A DNA stretch of 64,000 bases, taken from assembly GCA_949987705.1 (NCBI GenBank), contig OX465281.1, forward strand, positions 192,993,112 through 193,057,111, given 5' to 3'. Below the pieces are notes generated by a model. That model ran no database searches and was not told where the DNA came from. It saw only the letters and a program-made list of their open reading frames with translations. The stretch's first letter is position 1, and each line of letters opens with the position of its first letter. A program made the translations under genes and the position numbers. The stretch comes from Thereva unica (taxonomy: Eukaryota; Arthropoda; Insecta; Diptera; Therevidae). Shown here piece after piece: positions 1 to 10,480 of this stretch.

Positions 1-233
1 ATTTTTCATAAATCGTTAATGGAGCATAAAAGAAGCTTAACTTTAAATTTGAGGGAAATTTCGAGTGGACGTTTTTTGGAAAACTCAAAAATTTTTTGAA
101 AAGCGTTTTTCTTTGAATTCAGAGAAAAACGCTTTTCAAAAACTTTTTGAGTTTTCCAAAAAACGTCCACTCGAAATTTCCCTCAAATTTAGAATTAAGC
201 TTCTTTTATGCTCCATTAACGATTTATGAAAAA
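1..233. repeat. Near-perfect foldback palindrome (MITE-like)
   Basis: The first 24 bases reappear inverted at 210-233, and the two arms stay complementary to a centre near 117 that contains GAATTC. The few mismatches suggest a young hairpin element, or one kept uniform by conversion. There is no coding capacity. The element may extend left beyond the window edge, so its true end and target duplication cannot be judged. Confidence 0.85.
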
Positions 234-689
234 TCATCCTTCCAAGAATTTTTGGGCGCATACCCCGATTTTCCAGTCCAACTTTACTGTACTATAAATA
301 GACCAAGAAGGAGACCGAAAAGCTCAGTAGCATAGCAAGAAACATATGTAGGTACAATCGTAGGAAGCCGTAACTAAAAACCCAAGACACTGAAAAAACT
401 AGAACAAATCCGAGCGATTAAGGCTCGCCATAGGAAGGAAGGAAAGACAAATGAAAACTGTATAGTGAGCTCAATCTGAACACTCGACGACTTATAAGCA
501 ATTGAAAATCGAAAATTCGAGACGATGTTATCGATCGAAGTTAGAAGGATTTCAAAAAACAAAAACACAAAAACAAACAAAATTCGGATTATTCCATTCA
601 ATATTTTTAATAGCTTCCACAAAATTCCGATTCATTGATATCGTCATCATACATATTTAATAACATCGCCAAAATAAATATCTTTTTGC
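234..689. other. Unassigned AT-rich stretch
   Basis: I see no gene, RNA or recognisable repeat here. Short open frames on either strand have no familiar motif. If the P450 exon at 2607-2841 belongs to a live gene, this stretch lies in its first intron. Confidence 0.5.
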
Positions 690-697
690 CCTATAAC

Positions 698-2562
698 TAA
701 CGTGACCATACGTCCCGTTTTGAACGGGACCGTCCCGTTTTTCGGTTGCTCGTCCCGGTGTCCCCGAAAAAGACCTGGGGACGCAAAATTGTCCCGTTTT
801 CAGAAACCGCGCAATAATTGTCGGGCCGGAAAGAGTAAATGAGAGGGGCAAAGGCGTAGCTAAGGCGGAGGGGGCAAGATCGATAAAAAGACATAAAAAG
901 GAGACCGAGTCGTAAAAAAGCCATAAAAAGCAAAATGCTTGCGCAAATATGCTTGTGTTGTGAGGACGGCCGATAAAGCAAAAAGCCAGGCCAGCCAAGT
1001 CAGCTAAAGAAATTCTTTATGGTTTTATCCAAAAAAGATGAAAAATTAAAGTGAGTTTAAAAATGTACCCAGTGAGGTGGCAGCACAGAAGTCGTTTCAA
1101 CTAATTTGTTTCGAGTTTTAAATGGAAAAATTCAATGGAAGACTCGGAACAGATGACATTCTGTCGGCAAGATGGTATACTTTGCATTTCGAACACAAAT
1201 TACCTGACCCCTTTCTCCTCCACCTCCAAGAAAATTCTCTATATATGTCCATGGAGAGGGGAGGAAGAGAGGAACTTGGTAACCGCCGCGTCAAACCACG
1301 GTAACAATATATCCCGTTTTGCTGCGCTTTTTTTAATCCTACGAAGGTGTGCAAGTAAAAATTTTACACCTTCAAGACCAACCAGATGAAACTTCTGATA
1401 TCATTGTTAATTGACAATACCAGCTTTGGTAGTGGCTAAAATGTAGTTGTGGGGACTGTTTTGGTAAAACTACGCTCGCGCTTGGAAAGTAATTGTAAGA
1501 GATGAACAAAATAAAAACTTTTCGATACTGGATCACATATCCACATATCAGAAAATGTTGGGCTATAGTAAAACTAGGTAGCTTGCGCTTATAGCTGCCG
1601 TAGAAAGGGCTTCAGAAATGTACCAACCATTAAAGAACTACTTTTTGAGCATTGAAAAATGCCCCAAATATTAAAAAACTTTTTTGAAGACCCCAAATCA
1701 GAATTGTGGCTTCTTTTTTTCATGCTCAGTCAGCAAGTTTGCTTCAAGCTGTATTGAAGGTTGAAGTTCAGACTGCAAAAGAAATTAACCAACTGAAACA
1801 TAATTTTATTCAGAAACAGACTAATCAGTTCTTACCCCATGCAGTCCGTAGTTTTATGTTAAAATTGAAAGATAATGGCACTGGTATTGACGAAGAGTTT
1901 GTAAAAAGTACAGCTACAAAATTTTATAAAACAAGTTTTGAATATTTGGAACAGTGGACTGGCTTTTTTTACTAAAAAATTGGAGATATTTAATTGGGCA
2001 GATTTATAAAAATTACTTGCATGGGAAGACGTTCAAAAATCATTCGACTTATTGATTGAAAAGGGATTATTGATTGTAACGAAGGTACAAAAGTATTTGA
2101 CGAATTTTCATTAATGTCTAACTATATCACATTGCAAAATGTAACCGAATGGAATAATCTTAAGAATTCTAAGTGTTCAAACCCTTTCAAACCAACAACC
2201 TTAACCATGAAAACTTTTGTATTTTAATTGAATATATTTTCTGTCTGCCCGGCACAAATGCAACAATAGAAAGAGTATTTTCTTTAATGCATAAATTGTG
2301 GACGTCTGACAAAAAGGTTACTGGTTCCGGTTCTTATGGCAATGTTGATAATTAAAAGTTTTGCTGACAAATATAAAAATGACTTCCTTAACTTTTCAAA
2401 TTTGTAATAATTACTTTTGATAAAACGAAAATTTTTATAATATGATTTTTTTATTGAGAACCAACGGTATTCTCTAAATTGAGTCTTTAATGAATTGGTT
2501 CTACTAATTGACATAAATAAACCGATGTCCCGTTTTGAGTAGAAAAATAAATGGTCACGTTA
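698..2562. mobile_element. hAT-superfamily DNA transposon, degenerate
   Basis: A 12-bp perfect terminal inverted repeat, TAACGTGACCAT at 698-709 and its complement at 2551-2562, is bounded by an 8-bp target duplication CCTATAAC at 690-697 and 2563-2570. An 8-bp duplication is diagnostic of hAT insertion. The GTCCCGTTTT subterminal motif recurs near both ends. The interior holds broken transposase coding. The element sits just downstream (minus strand) of the P450 exon, so it would be in intron 1 of that gene. Confidence 0.9.
1706..2355 (+). pseudogene. hAT transposase remnants
   Basis: Two separated open stretches look like parts of one hAT transposase. The first (1706-1975) is 89 codons with no distinctive catalytic motif. 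The second (2173-2355) carries the hAT C-terminal dimerisation signature, with a PGTNATIERVFSLM block followed by LWTSDK. Between them lie stops and frameshifts (around 1972-2170), so no functional protein is made. The orientation matches the terminal repeats of the surrounding hAT element. The catalytic DDE core is not recognisable. The hATC block makes the family assignment firm; the exact hAT lineage is not determined. Confidence 0.8.
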
Positions 2563-2606
2563 CCTATAACCCCTCTATGGCATACGTTAAGAAAAATCGT
2601 ACTTAC

Positions 2607-2841
2607 TCTGGCCGCATGCTACAATATCAAAAAAGTTCCCCAAAATCGGTAATCCAGGTTTTATTGGTATCAGTTTCTCCAATTTGAATCCATTCACTGC
2701 GGTCACATTCTTTTTGACATGTATTACTATCACTCTTCGATAAACTGCATAAATTGTTAGAATTACACAAAGCGGAACTAAAATCAATAACATCGTTACA
2801 CATCCGTTTACCAAGAACTTGTTCTGTATAAATTTTGGCAA
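2607..2841 (-). CDS. Cytochrome P450, first coding exon (CYP4-like)
   Basis: This minus-strand exon starts with ATG at 2841. A single hydrophobic segment at about residues 12-35 would anchor the protein in the ER membrane. Basic residues follow, then the proline-rich hinge KPGLPILGNFF at about residues 61-71, typical of microsomal P450s. The frame runs into a textbook splice donor, GTAAGT on the minus strand at 2606-2601, so the exon ends at 2607. No later exon (I-helix, ExxR or haem-binding Cys loop) is visible downstream to position 1, so the gene either continues left of the window or is a fragment. A hAT element occupies the presumed first intron. P450s oxidise lipophilic substrates; substrate and subfamily cannot be told from this exon. 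Confidence 0.7.
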
Positions 2842-3210
2842 AGACTAAACTAAATTAGCCGAATTTAATCTTTTCTTACTAATTTTTATCAGCAAGAAAC
2901 GAAATTAGATGGAGTTAATTGAACATTTTTATTTCCTCATACTTGATGTGAAAGGAAGTTGGCAAGTGATCTTGAAAAGTCGATTTTTTTTTTTAGAATT
3001 CGTTTTAAAGTATGAGCTAGAAAAGATCTTCGATAACGTTTTTATAACATTGTATAAAATTGGATCTACTTTTTTATGGAAAGGGCCCCTGGGAAACTTT
3101 TTTTTTCTAGAACGCTCTTATTAGTATCTAATAGAAAATGTTTTCGAGAACCCTTTTTTTTAATGAACGCTGCTTTGTTAGAGAGCTTATGATTTTATTA
3201 TTTACATGCA
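2842..3210. other. Unassigned, possible P450 upstream region
   Basis: No gene is supported here. If the P450 exon belongs to a live gene, this is its 5' flank. I see T-runs but no convincing promoter element placed relative to the ATG at 2841. Confidence 0.4.
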
Positions 3211-3368
3211 TTAAGTAGCGATTTCATGGGATGAGCGTCAGGCATTGGGCGTAAAGTTTTTTACAATGCAACAGACAAGCGCAGAAATATATCTTTCTCT
3301 TTCTGTTTCGTAAAAACCAGTACAAACTTGACGCTCGACGCTTGACGCCCCTATGAATAAGACCTTTA
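3211..3368. repeat. Foldback repeat, copy 1 (GCGTC-rich arms)
   Basis: The arms contain an imperfect inverted pair: ATTTCATGGG and GCGTC words on the left, and complementary GACGCTCGACGCTTGACG followed by CCTATGAA on the right. It begins TTAAGTAG and ends CCTTTAAG, where copy 2 starts immediately. It is non-coding. Confidence 0.65.
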
Positions 3369-3514
3369 AGTAGAGATTTCATGGGAGCGTCAAGCGTCGA
3401 GCGTTAAGTTTTTACAATGCAACAGACAGAGAAAGAAATATAGTCGATCTTTTTCTGTTGCATTGAAAACACTTGACGCTCAACGCTTGACGCCCACATG
3501 AAATTTCACCTTTA
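3366..3514. repeat. Foldback repeat, copy 2 (GCGTC-rich arms)
   Basis: This is a better-preserved hairpin of the same family as the unit just upstream. GGGAGCGTCAAGCGTCGAGC on the left is complementary to the GACGCTCAACGCTTGACGCC region on the right, and ACAATGCAACAGA pairs with TCTGTTGCATTG. The two copies abut head to tail and share the TTAAGTAG start. Confidence 0.7.
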
Positions 3515-3686
3515 GGCACAACGCTCTTTTGTTTTAAACTTCTCGTGCTCTCGCGTTGTACGAGCGATACTAACTTCGAGTAACAGTGCAAAAAACTCAG
3601 CATTGCTTAGCACGCTGTTTGTGTTACACCGTGTTACATGCAGGCATTGTGGGATACAATAATAAGTTCAACGATTTCCGTTGCAA

Positions 3687-4662
3687 TATGAAACGTTGCT
3701 ATCCAAGTGGTCATCAAAAAAGAGCCGAAAAAAAGCGTAAAGAAAGTGCAAGTGTTGAAAATACTAAAAAACTGACATCATGTACTACGTTTATAAGCGG
3801 AGTTTCACTCCCGGATCTTCAATCCAAAGTAAAACTCCCGATGCGTTTATAAGCAATGGGAGTGTAAATCCAAAATACTTTCTGGTTTGAGATGACAGCT
3901 CCAAGCTCAAATTCAAAATCATAGCAAAGACATATATAAACCCAATGATTAATTTAATTTATTTAAAAATATCAATAAACAAAGAAAAAAACTATTGTAG
4001 CAAAATAAAACACCCAGCTTCTTCTTTACAAAGTTTTTTCCCTTCGGGAAAAATTCTCACTCCCAGTCAGCGTTTATAAGCACAACATAAACCGGGATCG
4101 AAGTTTCACTCCAGCTTTTTCTTCAGGAGCGAAAATCCAAGTTCTGGATTTTCACTCCCGGTTTATAAGCGGTGTTTCACTCCGGATCGAAACTTCCATC
4201 CGGAGGGAAACTCCGCTTATAAACGTAGTAATGGTTAACAAGAGTTAACATAAGTGAAGAAGACACAAACATTGTCCCAGAAAAAAATGTCGATGAAAAT
4301 GACGGTAAATATAGTTTATTAGTTTCTATAATATTGAAAGAATTCGCTCATAATAGAACGTAAATTGTAAATTGGAACATATTTCATATTTCAAATTTTC
4401 ACGTAGATTAAAGCTGCATAGATTGACAAACGCAAAACGCATAATTTAAAGCTTAATTTTTGTTTTTGATTGATGAAAAGTAATATATTTGTTTCATCTA
4501 TTTTCAGCCTTTCAGGAGATCGAAAGTTATTGCTCAATTTCTTCGGATAAAGAAACGATTCCGGTCAATACTGATGGTACGACAGAAACACCACAATGTG
4601 CAGCCAACACGGAAAATTCAGAAACAAATATCGACAGTGTTGAAAGTTCCGATTTTGATGAG
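3687..4662 (+). pseudogene. Fragment of a transposase-derived gene (KR-rich N-terminus, exon-like blocks)
   Basis: The frame from ATG 3687 begins with a Tyr-Pro-Ser-Gly-His-Gln-Lys-Arg block followed by Lys/Arg-rich residues. This resembles the N-terminal tail of many hAT-derived proteins with TTF/MYM-type zinc fingers. A MITE interrupts it at about 3783. After the MITE a short acidic block leads to a donor-like GGTAAATA near 4302. Then 4507-4662, preceded by a pyrimidine tract and TTTTCAG, encodes an acidic Ser/Thr/Glu-rich block ending at a donor-like GAGGTAAAA. That exon runs by accident into the BEL remnant downstream. No transposase core is visible. It could be a decayed element or a domesticated gene cut off by BEL. 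Confidence 0.45.
3785..4228. repeat. MITE with 21-bp terminal inverted repeats, TA target duplication
   Basis: CTACGTTTATAAGCGGAGTTT at the left end is inverted at the right end, and TA flanks both sides (3783-3784, 4229-4230). The GTTTATAAGC word recurs several times internally in both orientations. TA duplication is typical of Tc1/mariner-type mobilisation. It lies inside the transposase-derived gene fragment, so it is younger than that gene. Confidence 0.8.
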
Positions 4663-4759
4663 GTAAAATTTATTGTTTTTTTACAACTACACTCGTGGCT
4701 AACGAGAACGAACATGACGAGAACAGAAACCCCCTTTTACTCCCACCCAGGGTTGGGAA

Positions 4760-5514
4760 GCTGCTTAACACAAACATCCAGGGGATGTGTTGACATTATA
4801 GTTAGATCAAGATTACAAATACAAAGAACGGCTATTATTGTTGGGAAACTTACATCTCATATTCCAACAAAAAGGTTCGAAGTTGATTACAATGACAAGC
4901 ATATTGAAGGGTTAGAATTGGCAGATCCTAAATTCAATGAGCCGTCTGCTATCGACGTCATCTTTGGGGCAGATATATTCTTTAATGTTTTGAAGGACGG
5001 TAAAATTTGTATGGCACAAGGTAAGTTATTTGCTCAAAACACGATATTTGGGTACGTCATTGGAGGCTCACATCACGGCATGCATCGAATAACTTCTCTA
5101 CATTGCGTGGAAATGATGGACGAATTGCTGCAACATTTTTGGAAGTTAGAGGATTTCCAGCCAACCAACTTTTGTACAGAAGAGGAACAATTATGCGAAA
5201 CACATTTTTTGGAAACACATAAAAGGAGAGCGGATGGTAGCTACGAGGTACAATTACCTTTCAAGAGAGATCACATGGAGTTGGGTGAAACCAGGAAGAT
5301 GGCTACATCAAGGCTTAGGGCTATTAATCAAAAGTTTGGATCCAATCCAGATTTGAAGTCACAATACGTTAGTTTCATGGATGAATACGAAAAGCTAGGG
5401 CATATGAAGGAGACTAAAAATGGAGATACTATCAAGTACATTTTACCACATCACGCAGTGATAAAGCCCTCTAGCACCACCACTAAGTTGCAACCCGCGT
5501 ATTGCAACAGTTAG
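4760..5514 (+). pseudogene. BEL pol fragment: protease tail and RT start
   Basis: The open frame contains a TSRGCVDIIVRSR block and the BEL-typical ELADPKFNEPSAIDVIFGAD segment of the A17 protease region. A linker follows and then the RT entry motif LPHHAVIKPSSTTTK. It stops at 5514 because of a deletion in RT: the frame jumps from the TTTKL block near 5492 almost directly to the later QQLAEDE block, losing roughly the fingers and part of the palm, including the first catalytic Asp region. The same reading frame extends upstream to 4489, but that part is an unrelated exon. Confidence 0.8.
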
Positions 5515-5714
5515 CAGAAGACGAGGAAGGGAATCATAAGGTTGGTGCTAAAGTGCTAAGGAATAGTTTGTACATGGATGATTTCATGTCGGGAAGTATG
5601 TCAATCGAGGAAGCTGTTGAGGAAATTGAGGATATATCTAATCTATTAAAAAAGGAAAATTTCGATCTCAGAAAATGGACATCGAACTCAGTTGAGATAT
5701 CAGCGAATCCCTGA
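5502..5714 (+). pseudogene. BEL RT palm fragment (YMDD)
   Basis: This short frame begins in the QQLAEDE block. It carries the RT catalytic box as SLYMDDFMSG at about residues 23-32 and the LRKWTSN motif that ends the RT palm/thumb region in BEL elements. It overlaps the previous fragment through a frame change near the deletion junction and ends at 5714, where the next frame takes over. It is not translatable as part of a full RT. Confidence 0.8.
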
Positions 5715-7287
5715 AAGCAAACAAGAAAAAAATATTGTAGCTGTTGATGAAGGCTGTATGATTAAAACATTAGGATTATATTGGAACCCCAGAGATGATT
5801 TCTTCACGTTCAAGGTACAAGTTAATATCAATGAAGTTCATACGGAGCGGTCAGTTTTGTCTGACATCGACATGGCAAGGCTTTATGATCCATTTGGGTA
5901 TGTAGCGCCAGTAATCGTCAAAGCAAAGATTTTTACGCAAAATTTGTGGATGCTTGGAATTGACTGGAATGATTCATTACCATTACATCTTTGTGAGCAG
6001 TGGTGTAATTTTCAGAGCGATCTGCTTGATTTAGAAGGAATACAAGTGCTTAGATGGATACACTATACTAAAAGGAGGTTGGAGCTTCATGGATATGCGG
6101 ATGCTTCTGAGAGGGCGTATGGCGCAGTTGTCTACTGCAGAGGGAAATACGAAGATGGATATAAGACATCACTGATAGCGGCAAAAACAAAGGTGGCACT
6201 TGTGCGTCAAGTCTCATTACCACGTCTGGAATTATGCGCAGCTCATTTATTGGCGAAACTTATGAGTAGCATTAGGGTTGCTTTGGACATCAAGGATATT
6301 GGTTGTTTTGTATGGACGGACAGCACAATTGTACTTTGCTGGTTGGCAGATCATCCAACTCGCTGGAAAACGTTCGTGGCTAATCGGGTGTCAGCAATAT
6401 TGGAGCTATTGCCATCAGTGCCTTGGTATCTTGTGGAGTCTGAAAGAAATCCAGCGGATTGCGCCTCACGAGGTTTAAAAGCTAGGGAACTCTTGCAACA
6501 TAAACTATGGTGGTCTGGTCCTGAGGTGCTGAAAGATGAAGTATTCCCATCATCAAACTATAATTCCAGCAGAACCACAAATTTGGAGGAACGTCATGAC
6601 AAACCTATAGTATTGACGTCTACAATTAATGAGGAAAATGCAGATTTTATTGATAGTTTTGATTCGCTTACAGAATTAAAAAGAGTAACGGCTATATGCA
6701 TGCGCTTCATCCAGTATCTTCGGAAAGGTCATACTACATCTGACGAAATTCTCACACCGAGTGAGTTGTCAAATGCGCTTACGCTTACTATATGGATCAA
6801 GAAGGCGCAAATATCACATTTTAAAAGGGAAATCGAAAGTATAAGCCAAGGAAAGTCAATAGCTAGAACTAGTAACCTAATAGCACTATCTCCAATATTA
6901 GATGAAGCGGGCCTATTAAGAGTTGGCGGCAGGTTGCAAAATTTAACATTACCGTATGATGCAAAGCATCCTGTTATAATACCCAAAGGACAAACATTAT
7001 CGAAATTAATTGTATCAAATTTGCATCTACGTCTTCTTCATGCTGGTCAAAGCTTATTAATGCAATTAATTTTCCAAAATTTTTGGATAATAGGCGTAAG
7101 GAACATTGTTCGTCAGCATATACGAAAATGCATTGAATGTTTCAGACATCGTGGTAAGGCCTCAGTTCAACTTATTGGAAATCTTCCGGCTTGTCAAAAC
7201 GAAGTTTCAAAGCCTTTTTCAACAACCGGTGTGGATTACGCAGGCCCTATTACCTTGCGTGCTTGGAATGGTCGAGGCAGCAGGTAG
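5692..7287 (+). pseudogene. BEL pol fragment: RNase H and integrase N-terminus
   Basis: A 531-codon open frame. The RT connection block contains LGLYWNP and later YDPFGYVAPV. RNase H has HGYADASERAYGAVVY, the LSLPRLELCAAHLL-type block written here as VSLPRLELCAAHLL, the WTDSTIVLCWL box and RNPADCASRG. The integrase zinc-binding region follows, with a degraded His pair near HLRLLHAG and CIECFRH, then GVDYAGPI at the start of the integrase core. The frame dies at 7287 inside an insertion. The RNase H portion is unusually well preserved for so old a copy. Confidence 0.85.
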
Positions 7288-8216
7288 ACGAAGGGATACA
7301 TACTCGACTAGAATTTCTTGGTTCGGTCCGAATGAGGTTAGCCTAATTTGACTGTTAGGCCCTATGTTGAAACCTAATAAGGCCCAGAAGAAAAGTGTAA
7401 CGCTTTTCACCTATTACCGCCGAACTAGAAAATCTTTATGAGGGCCATATCAGGCAAAAATGGATAGGGCCATATAATGCATACCTATCGTTTATTATGT
7501 AAGACGTGCGATAGATCATTGGCAGTTTTTCCTCATTTCGAGGTATCGTGGCTTAATAGACGCTGGTAAGAATAACTCACCAGTAAAACTTGACAAAAAC
7601 TCAGGAAAACTAAAGTATTTTTTTTTTCTCTTTTTCTTATAAGAAATTATTATTATAATAATAAAAAATTGAAAAACCCCGAATACAGAAATCACAATTA
7701 TACATATATGTAGTAGCCCAGTCACAAAAATTCTCCCGTGAAATGACTTGCTTGCCTATATATGACTGCTGATTGACAAAAAAATGAGTTTAAAATATAT
7801 TAAACCAGAGACATTAAAAAGTCTGATGGCGATTAAGCACATTTTGTTACTTGACCATAGTAGTTTGGTTTTACATGTGAATTATATTATGAAGGGAAAA
7901 ATTTCAATCAAATTTCATCAATATACATGGGCCTCATAAGGAATTACTCAATAATACCTAACGGGGTAAACACCTTCTTTCCCAAATAAGGCCCTTGTAA
8001 GATTTCCCTAATGAAAACCTAATCTTAGAGTGCATGCGGGGTTGCCTCATGTATTTTGTATGAGGCCCTCGCAAGGTATTCATAAAACAAATTTAATTTT
8101 GGTATACCTTATACTGCCCTATGAGGGCCACATGAGGTGCTCATGAGGCAAGTCTAATCTGGTATACCGAACGTTTACCTCACGAGGCCCGTACATAACT
8201 TTAGGCATGCCTTACA
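7276..8216. mobile_element. Unclassified insertion in the BEL integrase
   Basis: About 0.94 kb separates the two halves of the integrase, which otherwise join at the same protein position. It has no terminal inverted repeat that I can see. Its right part (about 7920-8200) contains imperfect direct repeats of roughly 70 bp built on GAGGCCC and GGTATACC words. There is no coding capacity. The boundaries are inferred from where BEL protein similarity stops and resumes. Confidence 0.55.
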
Positions 8217-9047
8217 TTGAATTCTTGTCGGGTAGCTGTGTTCGTTTGTATGGCAACAAAGGAGATTCATTTGGAGGCGGTCAGTGATTTGACTACAGAC
8301 GCGTTCTTGGCGGCTCTTAATCGTTTTACATCCAGACGAGGTCATTGTGCACAAATCTATAGCGATAACGCTACTAATTTTGTAGGAGCTGATCGAGCGT
8401 TAAAGGAGGTACAACAACTGGTCTCTTCCAAGGAGCATAACAAGAAAGTTGCAGATGTTCTATCAGCTTTCAACACGTGTTGGCATTTTATACCTCCTGC
8501 TGCACCTAACATGGGTAGGTTGTGGGAAGCCACTGTCAAGACGGTGAAGTTTCACCTGAAACGGGTGCTTGGTAGCGCTATTCTGACCTTCGAAGAAATG
8601 GCGACAGTGCTTTGTAAAATAAAAGCTTGTGTTAATTCTAGGCCCTTAGGTGTTGTGTCAACAGATGCGTTGACTCCGGGTCATATGATGATTGGTCGTC
8701 CAGTTCTAGCTATTCCTGAGCCTGACGTAGTGGAAACCAAAATTAACAGTTTAGGTCGCTGGCACTATCTGCAGCACCTTAGCCAAACATTTTGGCATCG
8801 ATGGCAAGGTGAATATTTTGCTACTTTACAACGGAGACAGAAGTGGTCTCGAAAACTGGCCGATATTCTAACGAATACTTTAGCGATTGTGAAGAATGAA
8901 AAGACTGCTCCATCTCAATGTCTTCTGGGGCGTGTATTGCAGGTTCATCAAGGAAAGGACGGACTCATCCGAGTCGCAGCAGTTAGGACCCGGACTGGAA
9001 ACCTCAAGAGACCCATCAATAAATTATGTCCTATTCCTATAGACTAA
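8217..9047 (+). pseudogene. BEL integrase core and C-terminal part
   Basis: The frame resumes at AVFVCMATKEIHLEAVSDL and continues with the catalytic block IYSDNATNFVGA (second Asp). PPAAPNMGRLWEATVK follows, where the catalytic Glu lies in WEA. The C-terminal BEL integrase tail has LSRWQYL-type residues (here LGRWHYL), the FWHRWQ motif, and LGRVLQVHQGKDGLIRVAAV. It ends at 9047 shortly before the polypurine tract. The catalytic residues visible here are kept, but the gene is split upstream. Confidence 0.85.
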
Positions 9048-9106
9048 GTTATTAGGTAATATCTGCTTATATTGTTTTATGTTTTGCCTTTGAAATAAGT
9101 GATTTC

Positions 9107-9330
9107 AGCGGGGGCGGAATGTTGAGTTCATATAATACTTTAATTGTAGAATACTTATAGGATATCGAGTAGCCTAATTTTATTGATTGTTTTGTAATAA
9201 ATGATGACATTAGTTTTTAGTTCAGTTCAAATCAGAGAGCCATTAAGGAACGATTAAGACTTAATAAAAATTATCCGCCGCCGTATACAATTTATTGAAG
9301 GAAATAAATATTATAACTACCTTTACCAGG
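9107..9330 (+). repeat. Purine tract and 3' LTR (partial) of the old BEL copy
   Basis: A polypurine-like GCGGGGGCGGAA tract ends at 9118, immediately followed by TGTTGAG, the expected start of a BEL LTR. The LTR runs to about 9320 through an AATAAA-like region. I cannot find a CA-type terminus or a matching 5' LTR, so the end is approximate. Confidence 0.6.
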
Positions 9331-9337
9331 ATTTTAT

Positions 9338-10480
9338 TTGCACGCCGACAAGGCCAATGTAGCAGCTAGCTCCTCGAATCAAGATTTGAAGCTGTGGCAT
9401 GAGAGATTTGGACATGTTCATGTTGACAGAGCAAACGATTTGATAAACAACGGCATAGTCTCGGGAGTTGCTGGTGTTGACAACACTTCATTTTTTTTTT
9501 GTAAAGCTTTTGTTCATGGTAAACAACCCCGTTTTCTACATCAAAGTCATTATCCTCGAAAAGAAAAAGTCGGAGAACGAGTTTTTGCTGATGTCTGTGG
9601 TCCTTTTTCAACTGAATCAATTGGTGAAGCGAAGTATTTTTTTCTTTTTAAAGATGACTACTCAGGATTCATGAAAGTTTACCTTTTGATGCACAAATCA
9701 GATGTCTATCAGTGACTAGTTGAATACTGTAAGATGATGGAATGAGCTGGACACAGTGTACATTGTTTTCACTGTGATAAAGGACGAGAATTTACCAATG
9801 GAAATATTATTACCTTTTTGAAAGAACACGGAATCAAACTTGATACAACTGCTCCATATGCACCTCAACAAAATGGCCGAGTAGAAAGAGAGAAAGAAGA
9901 AATGGCCGAGTACAAACTGCCGTGGGAGCCGCTCGATCGATGTAGTATACAGCCGATGCTTCAGCTTCAAATCTTTGGTGTGAGGCAGTGAGTACAGCAG
10001 TTTACATCCTAAACAGAACACCTACATCCCATACCAAAACGTATACGATATTTTAAATTATGTACGACTCGAAGCCTTCCATCAAACATTTGCGAAAATT
10101 TGGATGTGAAGCTTATATGCACATTTCAGAATGTCAAAGAGTCAAACTGCAACCAAGAGAAGAAGATGATATTTGTAGGATATGATGGTGATTTAGAGAT
10201 TTAATGTCTGCTAGACATTGTCACGAAGAAAATCAAAGTGTCTAGAAACGTCAGCTTCAACGAAGATTCAACTAGTCCACCAAACCCTGTATCTATTAAC
10301 TTACAGAAGATGTGTGAAGAAATTGTACAAGATGATTCAACGAAAGAGGAAATGGAGGTTCCTTCGATTGCAGAAATTTAAGAAGAGGCAATCGAAGATT
10401 ACCCCCTAGACAGAAACGAAGTTGAAGTGGTCAATCCAAATCAAATGAAGTTGGGATCATAAATTTCAATAATGTAATCC
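9338..10480 (+). pseudogene. Ty1/copia retrotransposon integrase remnant
   Basis: The first frame (9338-9715) has the gag-pre-integrase LWHERFGHVH motif and a ladder into the integrase core, with FADVCGPF (first Asp) and LFKDDYSGF. In shifted frames the rest follows in order: CDKGREFTNG (second Asp) and TAPYAPQQNGRVERE (Glu) at about 9770-9890, AVYILNRTP near 10000, KPSIKHLRKFGCEAYMHI near 10075, then IFVGYDGD and VSRNVSFNED. At least three frameshifts break it. The RT and RNase H parts and both LTRs are not seen, so only a mid-pol fragment remains. It directly abuts the BEL 3' end. Confidence 0.85.

Larger units (their letters stand above)
4740..9330 (+). mobile_element. BEL/Pao LTR retrotransposon, old 5'-truncated copy
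   Basis: Coding blocks in order are aspartic protease C-terminal region, RT (internally deleted), RNase H, integrase zinc domain, integrase core and C-terminus, then a purine tract and a 3' LTR start. Gag, the 5' LTR and the primer site are missing. The order and motifs match the intact BEL element at 41802-50649, but the sequence is clearly another family. The left edge is not precise because coding runs in from an unrelated exon. A 0.95-kb insertion splits the integrase at about 7276-8216. Confidence 0.85.

Noticed and set aside
2909..3124. 71-codon Phe/Leu-rich frame near the P450 exon
   Set aside because: It is AT-rich and of low complexity, with no signal or homologous motif; it is likely a chance frame in non-coding DNA.
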